From positions 35,688,996 to 35,752,995 of the forward strand of contig NC_064756.1 of the NCBI RefSeq assembly GCF_011397635.1: a DNA stretch of 64,000 nucleotides, given 5' to 3'. Each line of letters opens with the position of its first letter. The stretch's first letter is position 1. Shown one piece after another: positions 41,101-50,499 of this stretch. The notes beneath the pieces were generated by a model. That model made no database searches. It was not told the origin of the DNA and saw only the letters and a list, made by a program, of their open reading frames with translations. The stretch is from Epinephelus fuscoguttatus. Taxonomy: Eukaryota; Chordata; Actinopteri; Perciformes; Serranidae. A program made the position numbers and the translations under genes.

Positions 41101-44100
41101 AACGTTAGCAACATAAACGCAAACATGAAACTGCAGCAGTGAGCCTTTGGCCCCTGGTTAGCAGAAGGCTATACCATTAGCAACATTTTTAGCCACAAAT
41201 ACTGGATTTTTACTCTTTTTTTCCGAAGTATTCCAGATCATATTGGGGTTGTAAAGAGACTTTAAACAAATACAACAAAAATCTTTTAAAATGAGTTGCC
41301 TGCCCTAGCTTTAACAAAACATCACAGTGTACGACACCACTCAGATTATGAGATTTTCCTGCTTCACTCTCGGGTTGACATTGAGATTCTGGAATTTCAC
41401 AAGAATTCTCAGCTAAATTCTCTGGGAAAGTCACCAGCAAGAAGCCGCAACTTAGCACTGAAACATCTGAAACAAAGACCACCAGACCTCATTAACACAC
41501 TGTCATAGCTACAGTATACTTATGTTCAACCTACAGGTATCACTACGTCCAATTTCTGAGTGAATGTGATTGGATCCAAACTGAACAACACACTGCGTCT
41601 GTCTTTCTCTCATTTTTATTTTGTCTATTCATTTTACATTCCAGTATAGTGTAATAAACAAATTAGACTTGAGATTAGACCAAATTAAACCAACTTGAGC
41701 TTGACGGTGTGTTTTTTTCCTCAGGTGATCCCTGACTGGAAAGACCAGGAGTGGGATGATGAAAAACCAGAGTCCTATGCTGGGATCTTCCACTTTCGGT
41801 TCTGGCGGTTTGGTGAGTGGGTAGATGTGGTGATCGATGACCGGCTGCCCACGGCAAACGGACGGCTGGTGTACTGCCACTCCAACGACAGCAACGAATT
41901 CTGGAGCGCACTGGTGGAGAAGGCCTACGCCAAGTAAGACTTCAACTGTTTGTTAATGGCCCAGACACACTTAACCGATATCAAAGCACTGGTGGCCGAT
42001 AAAGGCCAACCGTTAGGTTGACTCACGCTACCTGTGTCTTGTCCAAAAAGTTGCACTTGAACACACCACAAAGACTCGGCCAGCAGCTAACTAGCAACTA
42101 CGTTCTGCACTTCTCTGAGAGTAAATAACTCTCCATACCAGCAGGCGGTGGTAGTTTGTATTCTTCATTCAAAAAGGGAAACTGGAAGACTGACAGATTC
42201 AAGATGCTAGTTAGCCAGTTAGCACTTTACATCAGGTTGATATTTACTTTGTGCTAGTGAACAGGAACACAAACAATTAAGAAACATGTCTGCTACAGAG
42301 CTCAGTGGCTAAAGAAATAAAATCTTAACAAATATAACAAGTTTGTTTTGATTTCACGCCCTCTTTATGGTAGTCGTTTGTTTGCTTTCCTCACTTCTGT
42401 TTCTCTTCTTGTGTGCTGAGCTGAACTGCCAATCAGGGTGATTTCAGGCACAGATGGGCTCCGCCGTCTCCGGCACAGATTCAATGTGCTGAATCGTCAA
42501 AAAAAAAAAAGGCTACAAGGACCAACTAGTGCTAATGGTGCAGGACACACTGTGAACCTAGGGTGACAGAAACTCAACAGCAACCCGATATTGACCAATG
42601 GTAGACAGCTTGGTGTGTCAGGGCCCATATCTGCTGCCCAGATAACTTTTGGAGTCTGATATAATATTTTATGAATGAAAGCCTGAGTTGTATCTGTTTC
42701 TTCTCAAAACTTGTACTTTAAAAAAGCCAAACAATATTGGTCACCCTCACCCACTCCCACTGACTGCTGCAATGCAATTGCAAGTTGGTAAATGGTGCCA
42801 TTAGGGTTAGGTCTTGCCTCTGAACCACTGATTTAATTTTGAGAGGCGCCCTCTTTAGTACACGGGGGGCTTTTCTTTTGCAGTCTTTTCTTAAATTTGA
42901 AGCTGAAGTAACAAGAAAGAATCAGCAAGAATAAAATGTATCAATTAAAATGTCTGTACGTAGGCACTGATGATTGCTTGTGGGTGTTTTCTAGGATGTG
43001 TGGATGCTATGAGGCACTTGATGGGGGCAACACAGCCGACGCTCTTGTGGATTTCACTGGCGGCGTGTCAGAGCCAATGGACTTGATGGAGAACGGGTTC
43101 AAAGACGATGAAGAGAAACGCGCTGAGCTGTTCGAGAGAGTCTTAAAAGTCCACAACAGAGGAGGCCTTATCAGCTGCTCGATCCGGGTGAGGAGCAGAC
43201 AAACATACATCTGAATGATTAAATGAATTGATTTAGAAAGGATTTACAGACTGACTGAACCAGTGCTGTGTCGTTCCAGGCAACCAGTGCAGCAGAAATG
43301 GAGGCCAAGCTGGCCTGTGGCCTGGTGAAGGGCCATGCCTACGCGGTGACGGATGTCCGCAGGGTGAGGCTGGGTCATGGCCTGCTGGCCTACTTCAGGT
43401 CGGACAAACTAACCATGATCCGCATGAGAAACCCCTGGGGAGAGAGAGAGTGGAACGGGGCCTGGAGCGACAGGTGAGGAAGAGAGATCCACAGACACTG
43501 AAGTTTAAGGAGCAGTGTGTAGGATTTAGTGGCGTATAGTAGTGAGGATTGCAGATTGCAACTGGCTGAAACTTCTCCCATGTGCCAGGATGAATTCTCG
43601 GTTAGGGTTCCTACAGTGTCCACTGTTCAGGAGGTTTTAATTTGGAGCTGACTTATCCACAGAGGTCTCTTTATCTTCAAAACAAACAGACCAGGTGATT
43701 TAAACTGGTAAAAACACTGAATAAAGCAAAATCAGTATTTTTCTGATATTGTTCGCCTCATTGACAAGGGGCTGCTAACTATGGTGGCTGATGCGAAAAG
43801 GCAATTGGCTTTTTCTAGGGCCAGTGAGCTCTTGTTGACTCCAGACTCTTGGACAACTCAGTTGTGCTCCTGGCATTGTCAGGAAAAATAAAGATCTTTT
43901 TTTCCCTATTTGCAGCTCTGAAGAGTGGAATAAGGTCAGTAAGAGTGAGAGGGAGAACATCGGTATGACTGTGCAGGATGATGGAGAGTTTTGGTGAGTT
44001 TGAGTCCAACGGTGCCCCCTGTTGGCAGACACAAGATGCCTGCATGGTTACCTCCCTGAGGTCATTGACCTACAGTAACTGTCATTCACTCAAGGGTTAA

Positions 44101-47100
44101 TTTGATGATGTAATAAATCTTTTTACTGATTCTTAGGTGATTTCTAAACATAATTTACATTTCTTTGTCTTTCTTTACATTTTTTCTTCATTCACCATAA
44201 ATCTCTCTGATCACACAGTAACTTACTCTGAACCCAAATTTCTACAATTTCTACTTCTCCACCCCTCTTTCTCTCCCCTCCTGCAGGATGACATTTGATG
44301 ACTTTATCGCCAACTTCACAGACCTCATCCTGTGTCGTCTCATTAACACATCCTACCTGAGTTTCCATAAGACATGGGAAGAGGCTGTGATGCGGGGCTC
44401 CTGGCGCCGCCATGATGATCCGCTTCTCAACCGAGCCGGGGGCTGTACCAACAACAAGCACTCCTTCCTCCAGAACCCGCAGGTGTTATTTCCTCTCAGT
44501 GATTCATCATTTCTCGGATCTGGTGTTAGACAAGACTGTGAACATTGCAATGGTGACGACTCTGCTGTGGAAAGAACTATAATACTATGTGTGTATTTAT
44601 TTTCTCTGTGTTGCAGTATGTGTTTGATGTGAAGAAGCCGGAGGACGAGGTACTGATCTGTCTGCAGCAGAAAGACCGCAGAGCCACACTGAGAGAGGGA
44701 AGAGGAGAAAACTTGGCTATTGGCTTCGACATACACAGGGTCAGCTCAGTGTGTGTGTGTGTGTGTGTGTGTATTAGATGTCATCTCAAAATTCATGCAC
44801 AAGTTATGTTAAGTCTTCAGCTATTCCACTCCTGAGGTCTTTACGCTGGCTTCTTGTCTGTCAAAGAATTGATCTGAAAATACTACAGTTGGGCGGCACG
44901 GTGGTGTGGTGGTTAGCACTCTTGCCTCACAGCAAGAGGGTTGCCGGTTCGATCCAGGGCATGGGAGCCCTTCGGTGTGGAGTTTGCAAGTTCTCCCCGT
45001 GTCAGCGTGGGTTCTCTCCGAGCACTCCGGCTTCCTCCCACAGTCCAAAGACATGCAGATTGGGGACTAGGTTAACTGATAACTCTAAATTGTCTGTAGG
45101 TGTGAATGTGAGCGTGAATGGTTGTCTGTCTCTATGTGTCAGCCCTGCGATAGTCTGGCGACCTGTCCTGGGTGTACCCCGCCTCTCGCCCGATGTCAGC
45201 TGGGATAGGCTCCAGCCCACCCGCGACCCTCAAGAGGATGAAGCGGTTAGAAGATGAATGAATGAATGAATGAATGAAATACTACAGTTGGTTTATAAGG
45301 CACTAAATGCTTTACGGCTGAAATACATTTCTGATCTTCCGTTGCATAATGAACCATCCAGACCTCTCAGGTTGTCTAGGACAGGTCTGCTTTCTGTCCC
45401 CAGAGTCAAAACCAAACATCAAGCAGCAGCATTCAGTTTATGTGCTCCACATATCTGTAACAAACCCTCAGAAACCTGCAGGTCCACTGCAACCAGCTGA
45501 AGACTGTTCTGTTTGCTGCTGCCTTTTATTAAATCAAATATTTACTTGTATTCTTGTTTTTTATATCTGTCTTATTCTATTTTAGCTTGTTTTTATTTTC
45601 TCTCCTCTTGGCTCTTTAATGACTGTTTATAACTGTGTGTAAATTTCCTTTTATGATTTGTTTCTTTTGCACTTTGTCTTGATGTTTTTGATGTTTTATA
45701 TGGAGCACTTTGAATTTCCTTGTTACTGATAAATAAGGTGCTGCTGCCTGTCTGTCTTCAGGTGGAGTTTAACAGGATCTACCGCATGCACGTTACCCAG
45801 CAGAAGGTTGGTGGGAGCATTTACATCAACTCAAGATCTGTGTTCATACGCATTGACCTGAAAGAAGGGCGGTACGTCATCATACCCACAACCTTTGACC
45901 CTGGCCTGGAGGGAGACTTCCTGCTCCGCATCTTCGCTGACCTTCCAACAGACTGCAAGTAGGGACACACTGGGCTTGTTTTATTTTGAACTCAGCCTTT
46001 GTTGTTTTCTGTGTGACTGTTGCAGTGATTGCCGCTCAGCAGCATTATTGGATATTAAAAAGGAAACTGATTTTGTGAAATGGCAGTTTGAAAGTGATAC
46101 TTAACATCGTAAAATAGCAAATATGTCACCCCTAAGCCTGACTGACACTTAATTAGTTTGACAGTGTGATAGTGTGAAAGATTTTAACTCCTACCAAACC
46201 AGTAGGTGGCGTTTTCTGCCAGCAGGGGGTCTCTCAGTCAAACACTAACAAAAGATGGAGCAACGCCGTCATTGCAGTCAGTTTCTCGCATTTGTAATTC
46301 CTTCAGTTTTCGTTGTTCAGGAGGTTTTTTACCAGGAGGCGAATTATTATAGTAATGAATTTATTTTGCAACATTTAGCTACACAGTAGGTATAGATTTA
46401 GCTTAGTTTGTGCAGTGGTGTTTCAAGATTCGTGTAACTTAGGATGTGGCTAGTGTTAGCTCGCTATAGGTAACACTGTGCCGTGACAAAAGTTCCACCG
46501 TTATTGGTTTTATTTTTCATCATATTTGGAAAGGAGAAACAACACTGATTCAAACTGCAGGCAGGGAAAGAAATGCTGTTTTATATCAACAGACTACAAC
46601 CCTTTTCTTTTTCACCACTGATTTTAGGTACCGGCCAATTGTAATGTGACATGACTTGCCCCGCTCTCACTCTCCTTTCACTCACTCTTTAACTCTTGTT
46701 GCATATCAGTGACTTACAAGACACAGAAACAGGTTCAGCCTAAACCACAGGGGCAAGTCACACCTGAGGACACAGCACTGGGGTTTAGGACACCTATTTT
46801 CTTTCCTTTTTTTGGCAGACAGCACCTTTAAAACTTAAAGCTCAAAACTACTGACAGAGCAACAGCCCATTTATTAACAACATCTTTAACATGTGATAAA
46901 AACAAAGGATCATGAACTCAAGAACAAATTCAAGTACCTCTGTCTCTCTCTCTGTCTTTGTGACCTGTAGGGAGTTGACTGTGCATGAGCCTCCAAAGAC
47001 CTGCTGGTCCGGATTGTGTGGTTATCCCTCTCTGGTCACTCAGGTCCACGTAATGATGGCTAACGGACTCGCAGGACAAGACTCTGATGGAGGTTAGTTT

Positions 47101-48728
47101 TTTTTCAAGAGTCATCAACAATGACCCAAAGACACTGAGACAGGATATTTTCCTGACACCATTAACAGTTACTGAGTTTGATTAAATTGAACTTTATAAG
47201 CTTCACAAAACAAGAGTTTGAAGGTATTTTTAGAGCTCTTTGGACATTGCAGTGTTGAGTATTATGCCCTGAATTGTATTGTTAGTTTATATCACAACTC
47301 AATGTTTTGGTTATTATTTAAAATTATTATTTTAAATTATTTGCACATTTATTGAATATGAGATGAGACCTCTGGCTGACTACAAATATTTCTGCTGTAT
47401 TGTCTTGTTTATAAATGTAGTGATACCCAGTGGTGGTGGAAGTACTCTAAGCTTTTACTTAAGTAAAAGAAGTAATAATACCACAGTGTAGAAATGCTTT
47501 GTTACAAGTAAATGTCCTGGTTTGAAATGTTTTCTCAAAGATACATACTATGCAGGTTTGTCCTAAAATACAATATATAAACTCATACAGAAGTAATCAC
47601 CCTCAATCATCACTTAAGACCCACTAGAAGTGTGTCACAGATGTATTTATCTGCTGAAACTCTGCCCTCTGTATTTTTTATTATGTTATCATTGTGTTCA
47701 GGACGTTACTGGAGACAGCGCACAGGAGAGGTCAAAACTGTGGCTGCTAGTAACAGTTATTTTCATTGTTGATTAATCTGTTGATTATTTCTCAAATAAT
47801 CCATTAATTCTATTAAATCCATTAATTTAGTGAATATTATTAATATTTTTTATTACTGATCTTAGTCTGTATGAAGTCGCTAAGGTTGTCAAAAAGGCTA
47901 GTGGAGTAAAAAGTAGAATATTTCCCACTGGGATGTAGAGGAGTAGAAGTACAACATAGCATAAAGTAGAAATACAAACATTGTACTTATGTACTAGTAC
48001 TCAAGTAATTACATTTCACCACTGGTGACACCCAGCTGTGCCTGAATCTTTCCAGATTTTAATATTACAGTTTTATTTAAGCCTCTGCTACATACAGTGT
48101 GTTAGCTAAGAACTGTATAGCTTAAGTCACAATGGAGATGTGGTTTTTGTAGCTTAAAGACTGAGTTCAGGGGATTTAGGGGCATCTGTTGGCAGACATG
48201 GAATACTATGTTCATAATTTTGTTTTAATTCATTTATAATCACCTGAAAATGATTGTGTTTTTGTTACTTTAGAATGAGCGGTTTATATCTACATAGGGA
48301 ACAGGTCCTCTTCTATGGAAACAAATCATGTTTCCCTCAACGGACAAATCAATCACAGGCTTTAGACAGGGCCATTTGCACTTCCAGCTGGTCACTGTAG
48401 TTCTCCTACGCACTTGATATACAGAGAGAAGTTTCAGTTCTGCAACCTCAATGCTAGATGCCTCTAAATCCTACACACTGGAACTTTAAAAGTTGTTAAT
48501 AATCAAACATCATTCACTTTCCTTAAATAACACATGAATTAATATGGTTTAAATGTTCTCAGCTGGCACTATGTGTGTGTTTGTGTTTCAGTGTCTGACC
48601 CCTATGTGATCATTCGTTGTGAAGGAGAGAAAGTTCGCTCTCCAGTCCATCAAAACACACGAAGCCCCAACTTCGACACCAAAGGGCTCTTCTACAGGAA
48701 GAAAGCCAACAAGCCAATCAGCATCGAG

Positions 48729-48810
<82 letters not shown>

Positions 48811-49677
48811 TAGTCAGCTAAGTCTGACAGAAAATTGTGCAGTGGTGAAAGAAGTATTCAGATCAGTAAAATGCTGCATTCACGTGCTCCTCAGATGGTC
48901 CCATTTCCATGGTTGGAAAATTGTTCCTCTGACTTCAGTGTGTTCAGGAGCTTTAGTTTATAATGTGGAAACAACATGGATGCTACAAAGAAGATGTGTT
49001 GTATTTTATTGCTCAGATCATTTGAGCAACACATTGATAGCAGTTTGATGCTTTTTACAAACAGACTTTGTCTCAGACTTGTTGCTGCACCAGCACATCC
49101 CCTAAAACTACTGAAATATTGCTCCTCTGACTTAAAGCCAATAAATAACTTTTAAACTAATCTGGGTCACACTTTGTGGACAGCAACTAACGGTTTCAAC
49201 TTAACACCATATTACACATTACATTTTGTATTAATAATCCAAATCTGCAAAGTAACTAAAGCTGTCAGACGAATATAGTGGTGAAGAGTACAATATTTAC
49301 CTCTGAGACGTGGCGCAATAGAACTATAAAGAAGCAGAAAATAGAAGTACTCAAGTAAAGTACAAGAACCTCAAAGTTTTACTTAAGCAGTGTACTTGAG
49401 TAAATGTACTTAGTTACATTCCACCGCTGAAATTGTGTCTGTGTTGTGATTGTTATTGTCACATGTAAACGGTGAATTCCTCTCTCACTATGTCTCTCAG
49501 ATCTACAACCACAACGTGTTGATGGACTCCTTCCTGGGTCAGGTGACATTGCCGGCCGAGCAAGGTGAATTCCAGCAGACGCTACACCTGAGGGACAAGG
49601 GCAATCGCCGTGACAACGACCTGCCGGGAACCCTCACTGTCGCCGTAGTGACCAGCACAGTGCTCACCAACATCTGA
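21406..49677 (+). CDS. capn5: Calpain-5
   Basis: Twelve coding exons: 21406-21561, 30679-30810, 41725-41933, 42995-43187, 43280-43473, 43916-43993, 44287-44482, 44617-44739, 45762-45958, 46971-47092, 48592-48728 and 49501-49677 (TGA 49675-49677). Together they make 1914 nt, 637 residues; all junctions are GT/AG and in frame. Human CAPN5 has 640. The protease core shows catalytic Cys78 in GQLGNCWF, His249 in VKGHAYAV and Asn281 in MRNPWGE, each three below the human numbering. A calpain beta-sandwich domain follows (about 320-493). The C-terminal C2-like domain (about 513-637) replaces the penta-EF hand, as in CAPN5/CAPN6; the intact triad rules out CAPN6. CAPN5 is a calcium-dependent cysteine protease; human gain-of-function variants cause an inherited eye inflammation. 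Fish carry capn5a and capn5b; I cannot tell which this is. Confidence 0.97.
21647..22337. mobile_element. MITE family C, copy 1 (capn5 intron)
   Basis: It starts ggcccagtcacaccaaactg and ends ggctacgtgtgtcagggcccc, so the ends are near-inverted. Internal marks such as ccaaaaagttgcacttgaacac and gctagttagccagttagcac are shared with 41957-42628. Only about 85 bp separate it from the preceding exon. Confidence 0.8.
22338..23690. other. capn5 intron, no recognisable feature
   Basis: AT-rich intronic sequence. I see no gene or clear repeat. Confidence 0.45.
23870..24300 (+). pseudogene. Broken hAT-family (ZBED-type) transposase fragment
   Basis: Reading across frames, the plus strand gives YCILCKKCF, then [14 protein letters not shown], which is the Cys-Cys-His pattern of a BED-type zinc finger. 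After a frame change it gives [19 protein letters not shown] and [11 protein letters not shown]. These resemble the N-terminal part of fish hAT/ZBED transposases. At least one frameshift and in-frame stops show it is dead. It lies in the first large coding intron of capn5. Confidence 0.6.
24788..24912 (-). mobile_element. Short retroposon insertion with poly(A) tail
   Basis: A run of about 30 T (the reversed poly-A tail) is followed by ttttttggggctttttagcc and a purine-rich stretch ending catgcagcaaaaggccacaggc, a repeat familiar from perch-like fish. A 15-bp direct repeat, tggagttctcctttt, flanks it at 24773-24787 and 24913-24927. This is the target-site duplication expected of LINE-driven retroposition. 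Confidence 0.82.
24930..25968. other. capn5 intron with CA microsatellite
   Basis: Only the (CA)n run at about 25700-25737 stands out. Confidence 0.5.
25969..26476. mobile_element. MITE family A copy
   Basis: It has a ttaaggtcgaagttgtaggatttagg left end and a cactacactgctactttaa right end. Inside are ggctctagtt and ccaccgtagttagcagcccc, which are shared with the copy at 28999. Confidence 0.75.
26477..28998. other. capn5 intron, no recognisable feature
   Basis: No gene was seen. A CA run lies near 28422-28437. A short inverted repeat lies around 28528-28556 (cgttatatcttgtatgttaagatataac). Confidence 0.45.
28999..29640. mobile_element. MITE family A copy, long form
   Basis: It has a clear left end, aaaggtccagtgtgcaggat, and a right end, cccacacactgctcctttaa. 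Its interior contains two related blocks (gatttttttcaggtgaaaactgtttt and ttaatgtttttaccagttttaa), suggesting internal duplication. Confidence 0.8.
29641..30678. other. capn5 intron, no recognisable feature
   Basis: AT-rich intronic sequence running to the acceptor at 30678 (ccttctag). There is a T/G simple run near 30449-30482. Confidence 0.45.
30985..31470. mobile_element. Probable fish MITE-like repeat
   Basis: It contains atagagaccaaaaccattttt and ggcttcatttttcagccctgg, words familiar from a common fish repeat. Exact ends were not established. Confidence 0.4.
31471..32260. other. capn5 intron, no gene seen
   Basis: It holds the GT-rich patch at 31620-31700 and a CA run at 31770-31795. 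No gene or other feature was recognised. Confidence 0.4.
32262..32720. mobile_element. Fish interspersed repeat, LINE-tail-like
   Basis: It starts tatttatatagatgtagcactttt with aaagttacaaagggcttcacagg, and later has gccagtgaagggatgcaaggattggtgtgatg-type sequence. These are recurrent words of a widespread teleost repeat. No open frame remains. Confidence 0.5.
32727..32812. mobile_element. MITE family A, left end only
   Basis: It matches the family A left end (acagtgtgatggatttaggg, gtgtcatctagcagtgagga, cagattgcaaccacttgaaac). It stops abruptly where the Penelope-like sequence begins. Confidence 0.7.
32813..33160 (+). pseudogene. Penelope-like element fragment (GIY-YIG endonuclease region)
   Basis: The open frame has a GIY-YIG-type SYIGRTERC, then [19 protein letters not shown], then [19 protein letters not shown]. 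These match in order the conserved C-terminal GIY-YIG nuclease region of vertebrate Penelope-like retroelements (Neptune/Poseidon type). Near the end the frame shifts: [14 protein letters not shown], expected next in the family, reads in another frame (about 33087-33130). It is an inactive remnant in the capn5 intron that also holds omp. The reverse transcriptase part is absent. Confidence 0.72.
33161..37544. other. capn5 intron between the Penelope fragment and omp
   Basis: It contains GT microsatellites (33290-33332, 35084-35111) and otherwise AT-rich intron. The 3' part is presumably the 3'UTR of omp (minus strand). No other gene was seen. Confidence 0.45.
37545..39706 (-). CDS. omp: Olfactory marker protein, nested in capn5
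   Basis: There are two coding exons on the minus strand: exon 1 39706-39638 (23 codons, [19 protein letters not shown]...) and exon 2 37976-37545 (143 codons plus TGA). The intron is 1.66 kb, phase 0, with donor GAG|gtgagg and acceptor ctctgcag|ATGATG. The 166-residue product matches OMP through [18 protein letters not shown], then [20 protein letters not shown], then [19 protein letters not shown]. Human OMP is 163 residues. OMP is a cytoplasmic protein of mature olfactory sensory neurons that speeds odorant signalling and is linked to cAMP buffering. The gene lies wholly inside the capn5 intron 30811-41724, in the opposite direction. The exon 2 frame stays open upstream of the acceptor, but exon 1 supplies the conserved N-terminal residues ([12 protein letters not shown]). 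Confidence 0.95.
38822..39130. repeat. Dispersed repeat family D, copy 1
   Basis: Blocks such as gtggggaactgaagccat, ggctaaaatatgttttgctgctg, tgccgacagacatctactg and aggcaatacactgactatga recur in the same order at 60425-60840. It lies in the omp intron. Confidence 0.65.
39800..39965. repeat. Pyrimidine-rich tract upstream of omp
   Basis: The tract is made of ctctct/ccctc runs with a homopolymer C run near 39938-39950. It lies about 95-260 bp upstream of the omp start codon, in the presumed promoter or 5'UTR region. Confidence 0.6.
40743..41316. mobile_element. MITE with ttaaagct... ends
   Basis: It starts ttaaagctgggataagcag and ends cctgccctagctttaa, an inverted match (ttaaagctagggcagg). 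A GC-rich interior (40860-41100) contrasts with the surrounding intron. The ends match a familiar fish MITE type. Other repeats flank it. Confidence 0.65.
41957..42628. mobile_element. MITE family C, copy 2 (capn5 intron)
   Basis: It starts ggcccagacacacttaaccg and ends agcttggtgtgtcagggccc. It shares order and words with 21647-22337. It begins about 24 bp after a capn5 exon. Confidence 0.8.
43504..43835. mobile_element. MITE family A copy, 3'-truncated
   Basis: A ttaaggagcagtgtgtaggat left end is followed by the familiar interior. It breaks off near ctagggccag, before the next capn5 exon (43916). Confidence 0.7.
44775..45740 (+). mobile_element. LINE reverse-transcriptase C-terminal remnant, split by a SINE
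   Basis: Read around the SINE at 44892-45276, the flanking frames give [15 protein letters not shown], then [18 protein letters not shown], then [19 protein letters not shown]. This is the conserved C-terminal end of a fish non-LTR retrotransposon polyprotein. A long AT-rich 3' tail follows to about 45740. It is a 5'-truncated, inactive copy in a capn5 intron. Confidence 0.75.
44892..45276 (+). mobile_element. SINE-like element with tRNA-type boxes and 14-bp target duplication
   Basis: The head, ggcggcacggtggtgtggtgg, leads into ttagcactcttgcctcac and ggttcgatcc (44946-44955), which resemble the A and B boxes of an internal Pol III promoter. The tail is (gaat)n. The direct repeat aaatactacagttg flanks it at 44878-44891 and 45277-45290, and removing it rejoins the LINE frame. 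Confidence 0.85.
45959..46970. other. capn5 intron, no recognisable feature
   Basis: No repeat with clear ends and no gene was seen. Confidence 0.45.
47425..48025. repeat. Family B repeats
   Basis: Both ends carry the family's words in inverted relation: agtggtggaagtactctaagc near 47432 and tactcaagtaattacatttcaccactgg near 48000. This suggests one complete element of about 590 bp. Confidence 0.6.
48156..48490. mobile_element. MITE family A copy
   Basis: The left end reads aaagactgagttcaggggat followed by ttaggggcatctg. The right end reads cctacacactggaactttaaa. Confidence 0.75.
48729..48809. repeat. Long (GT)n run starting at a splice donor
   Basis: The donor of capn5 coding exon 11 (exon end 48728) reads gtttgtgtgt and passes directly into about 38 uninterrupted GT units. 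Confidence 0.97.
48840..49430. repeat. Family B repeat, second full-length-like copy
   Basis: It starts agtggtgaaagaagtattcagat and ends ttgagtaaatgtacttagttacattccaccgctg, the family's two ends. It fills most of the last capn5 intron. Confidence 0.6.
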
Positions 49678-50269
49678 GACAGACCACGAAACCATCCAGT
49701 CAGCTAAAGTTTACCAAATTGAATTGCCAGTTTACCACTCTGTAAGGGTAAATATTGTCCCAAATAGAGAGGGTTTAGTTATTGGAAGTTTACTTAATAG
49801 AAGATGACACATCCAGCAGGAGGTCTGCAGAGATCATCAGGGCCCAGCTGTTCAGAAGTTATCTCATCAGATTTCAGATAATCAGATTGGATCCAATCTT
49901 AAAAATGGTTTGTTCAGAGCATAGTGGTGGTAGTACTGGGATACCTTTGATCCAGGCTGGATTCCATGTTTTTATTGTCTTTGATGGCACCTGTGGTGAT
50001 AAGCAGTAACAGCAGTGTGTATGTTGACAGATGAAGTATCAAAACCAGGCTGGTGAATTTCCAAACTGGGATTACTCTGATCTAGATTGTAGTTTTTGAA
50101 CATCTGGGCCCGGAGGAGGAAACCTGATTCTCCTGCTATGTTTCAGCCTTATTAATGTCTATTTACCAAATGATTTACAGTACTTGTGTTATATTGTATC
50201 TGAATATCCTGAAAACATGAGAATTGAAAATGAGGTCTTGCTGACTCATAAACATTGTTTACTGTCCAT

Positions 50270-50492
50270 GAACCACTATCAACCACTACTTAGTGTTCTT
50301 TTTATTCTGCTCTTAAATGTCTTACTCTATTTTATCTTTTATCTTACTTTAATATTTTTAAAATCCTATTCATGTCTTTTTATATGGCCTCCTTTTATAT
50401 CTTGTCTCAATGCCTCTCATGCCTCCTGAACACCCCTTTGTATTGCCTTGTTGAAAGATGCTTTACAAATAAACTTGCCTTGCCTGTGCCAT
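50270..50492 (+). repeat. Repeat-derived 3' tail with candidate capn5 poly(A) signal
   Basis: About 800 bp after the capn5 stop, the sequence ends ttgaaagatgctttacaaataaacttgccttgcc-like, a common 3' tail of fish LINE-type repeats. It contains aataaa at 50468-50473. If capn5 transcripts run that far, the repeat supplies their polyadenylation signal. Confidence 0.45.
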
Positions 50493-50499
50493 ACCTATA

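Noticed and set aside
44946-44955. Possible tRNA gene (ggttcgatcc box)
   Set aside because: Only the internal promoter-like boxes are present; no cloverleaf was evident, and the flanking target duplication shows a SINE.
44778-45257. 159-residue open frame
   Set aside because: Mostly SINE sequence plus a bit of LINE; not a gene.
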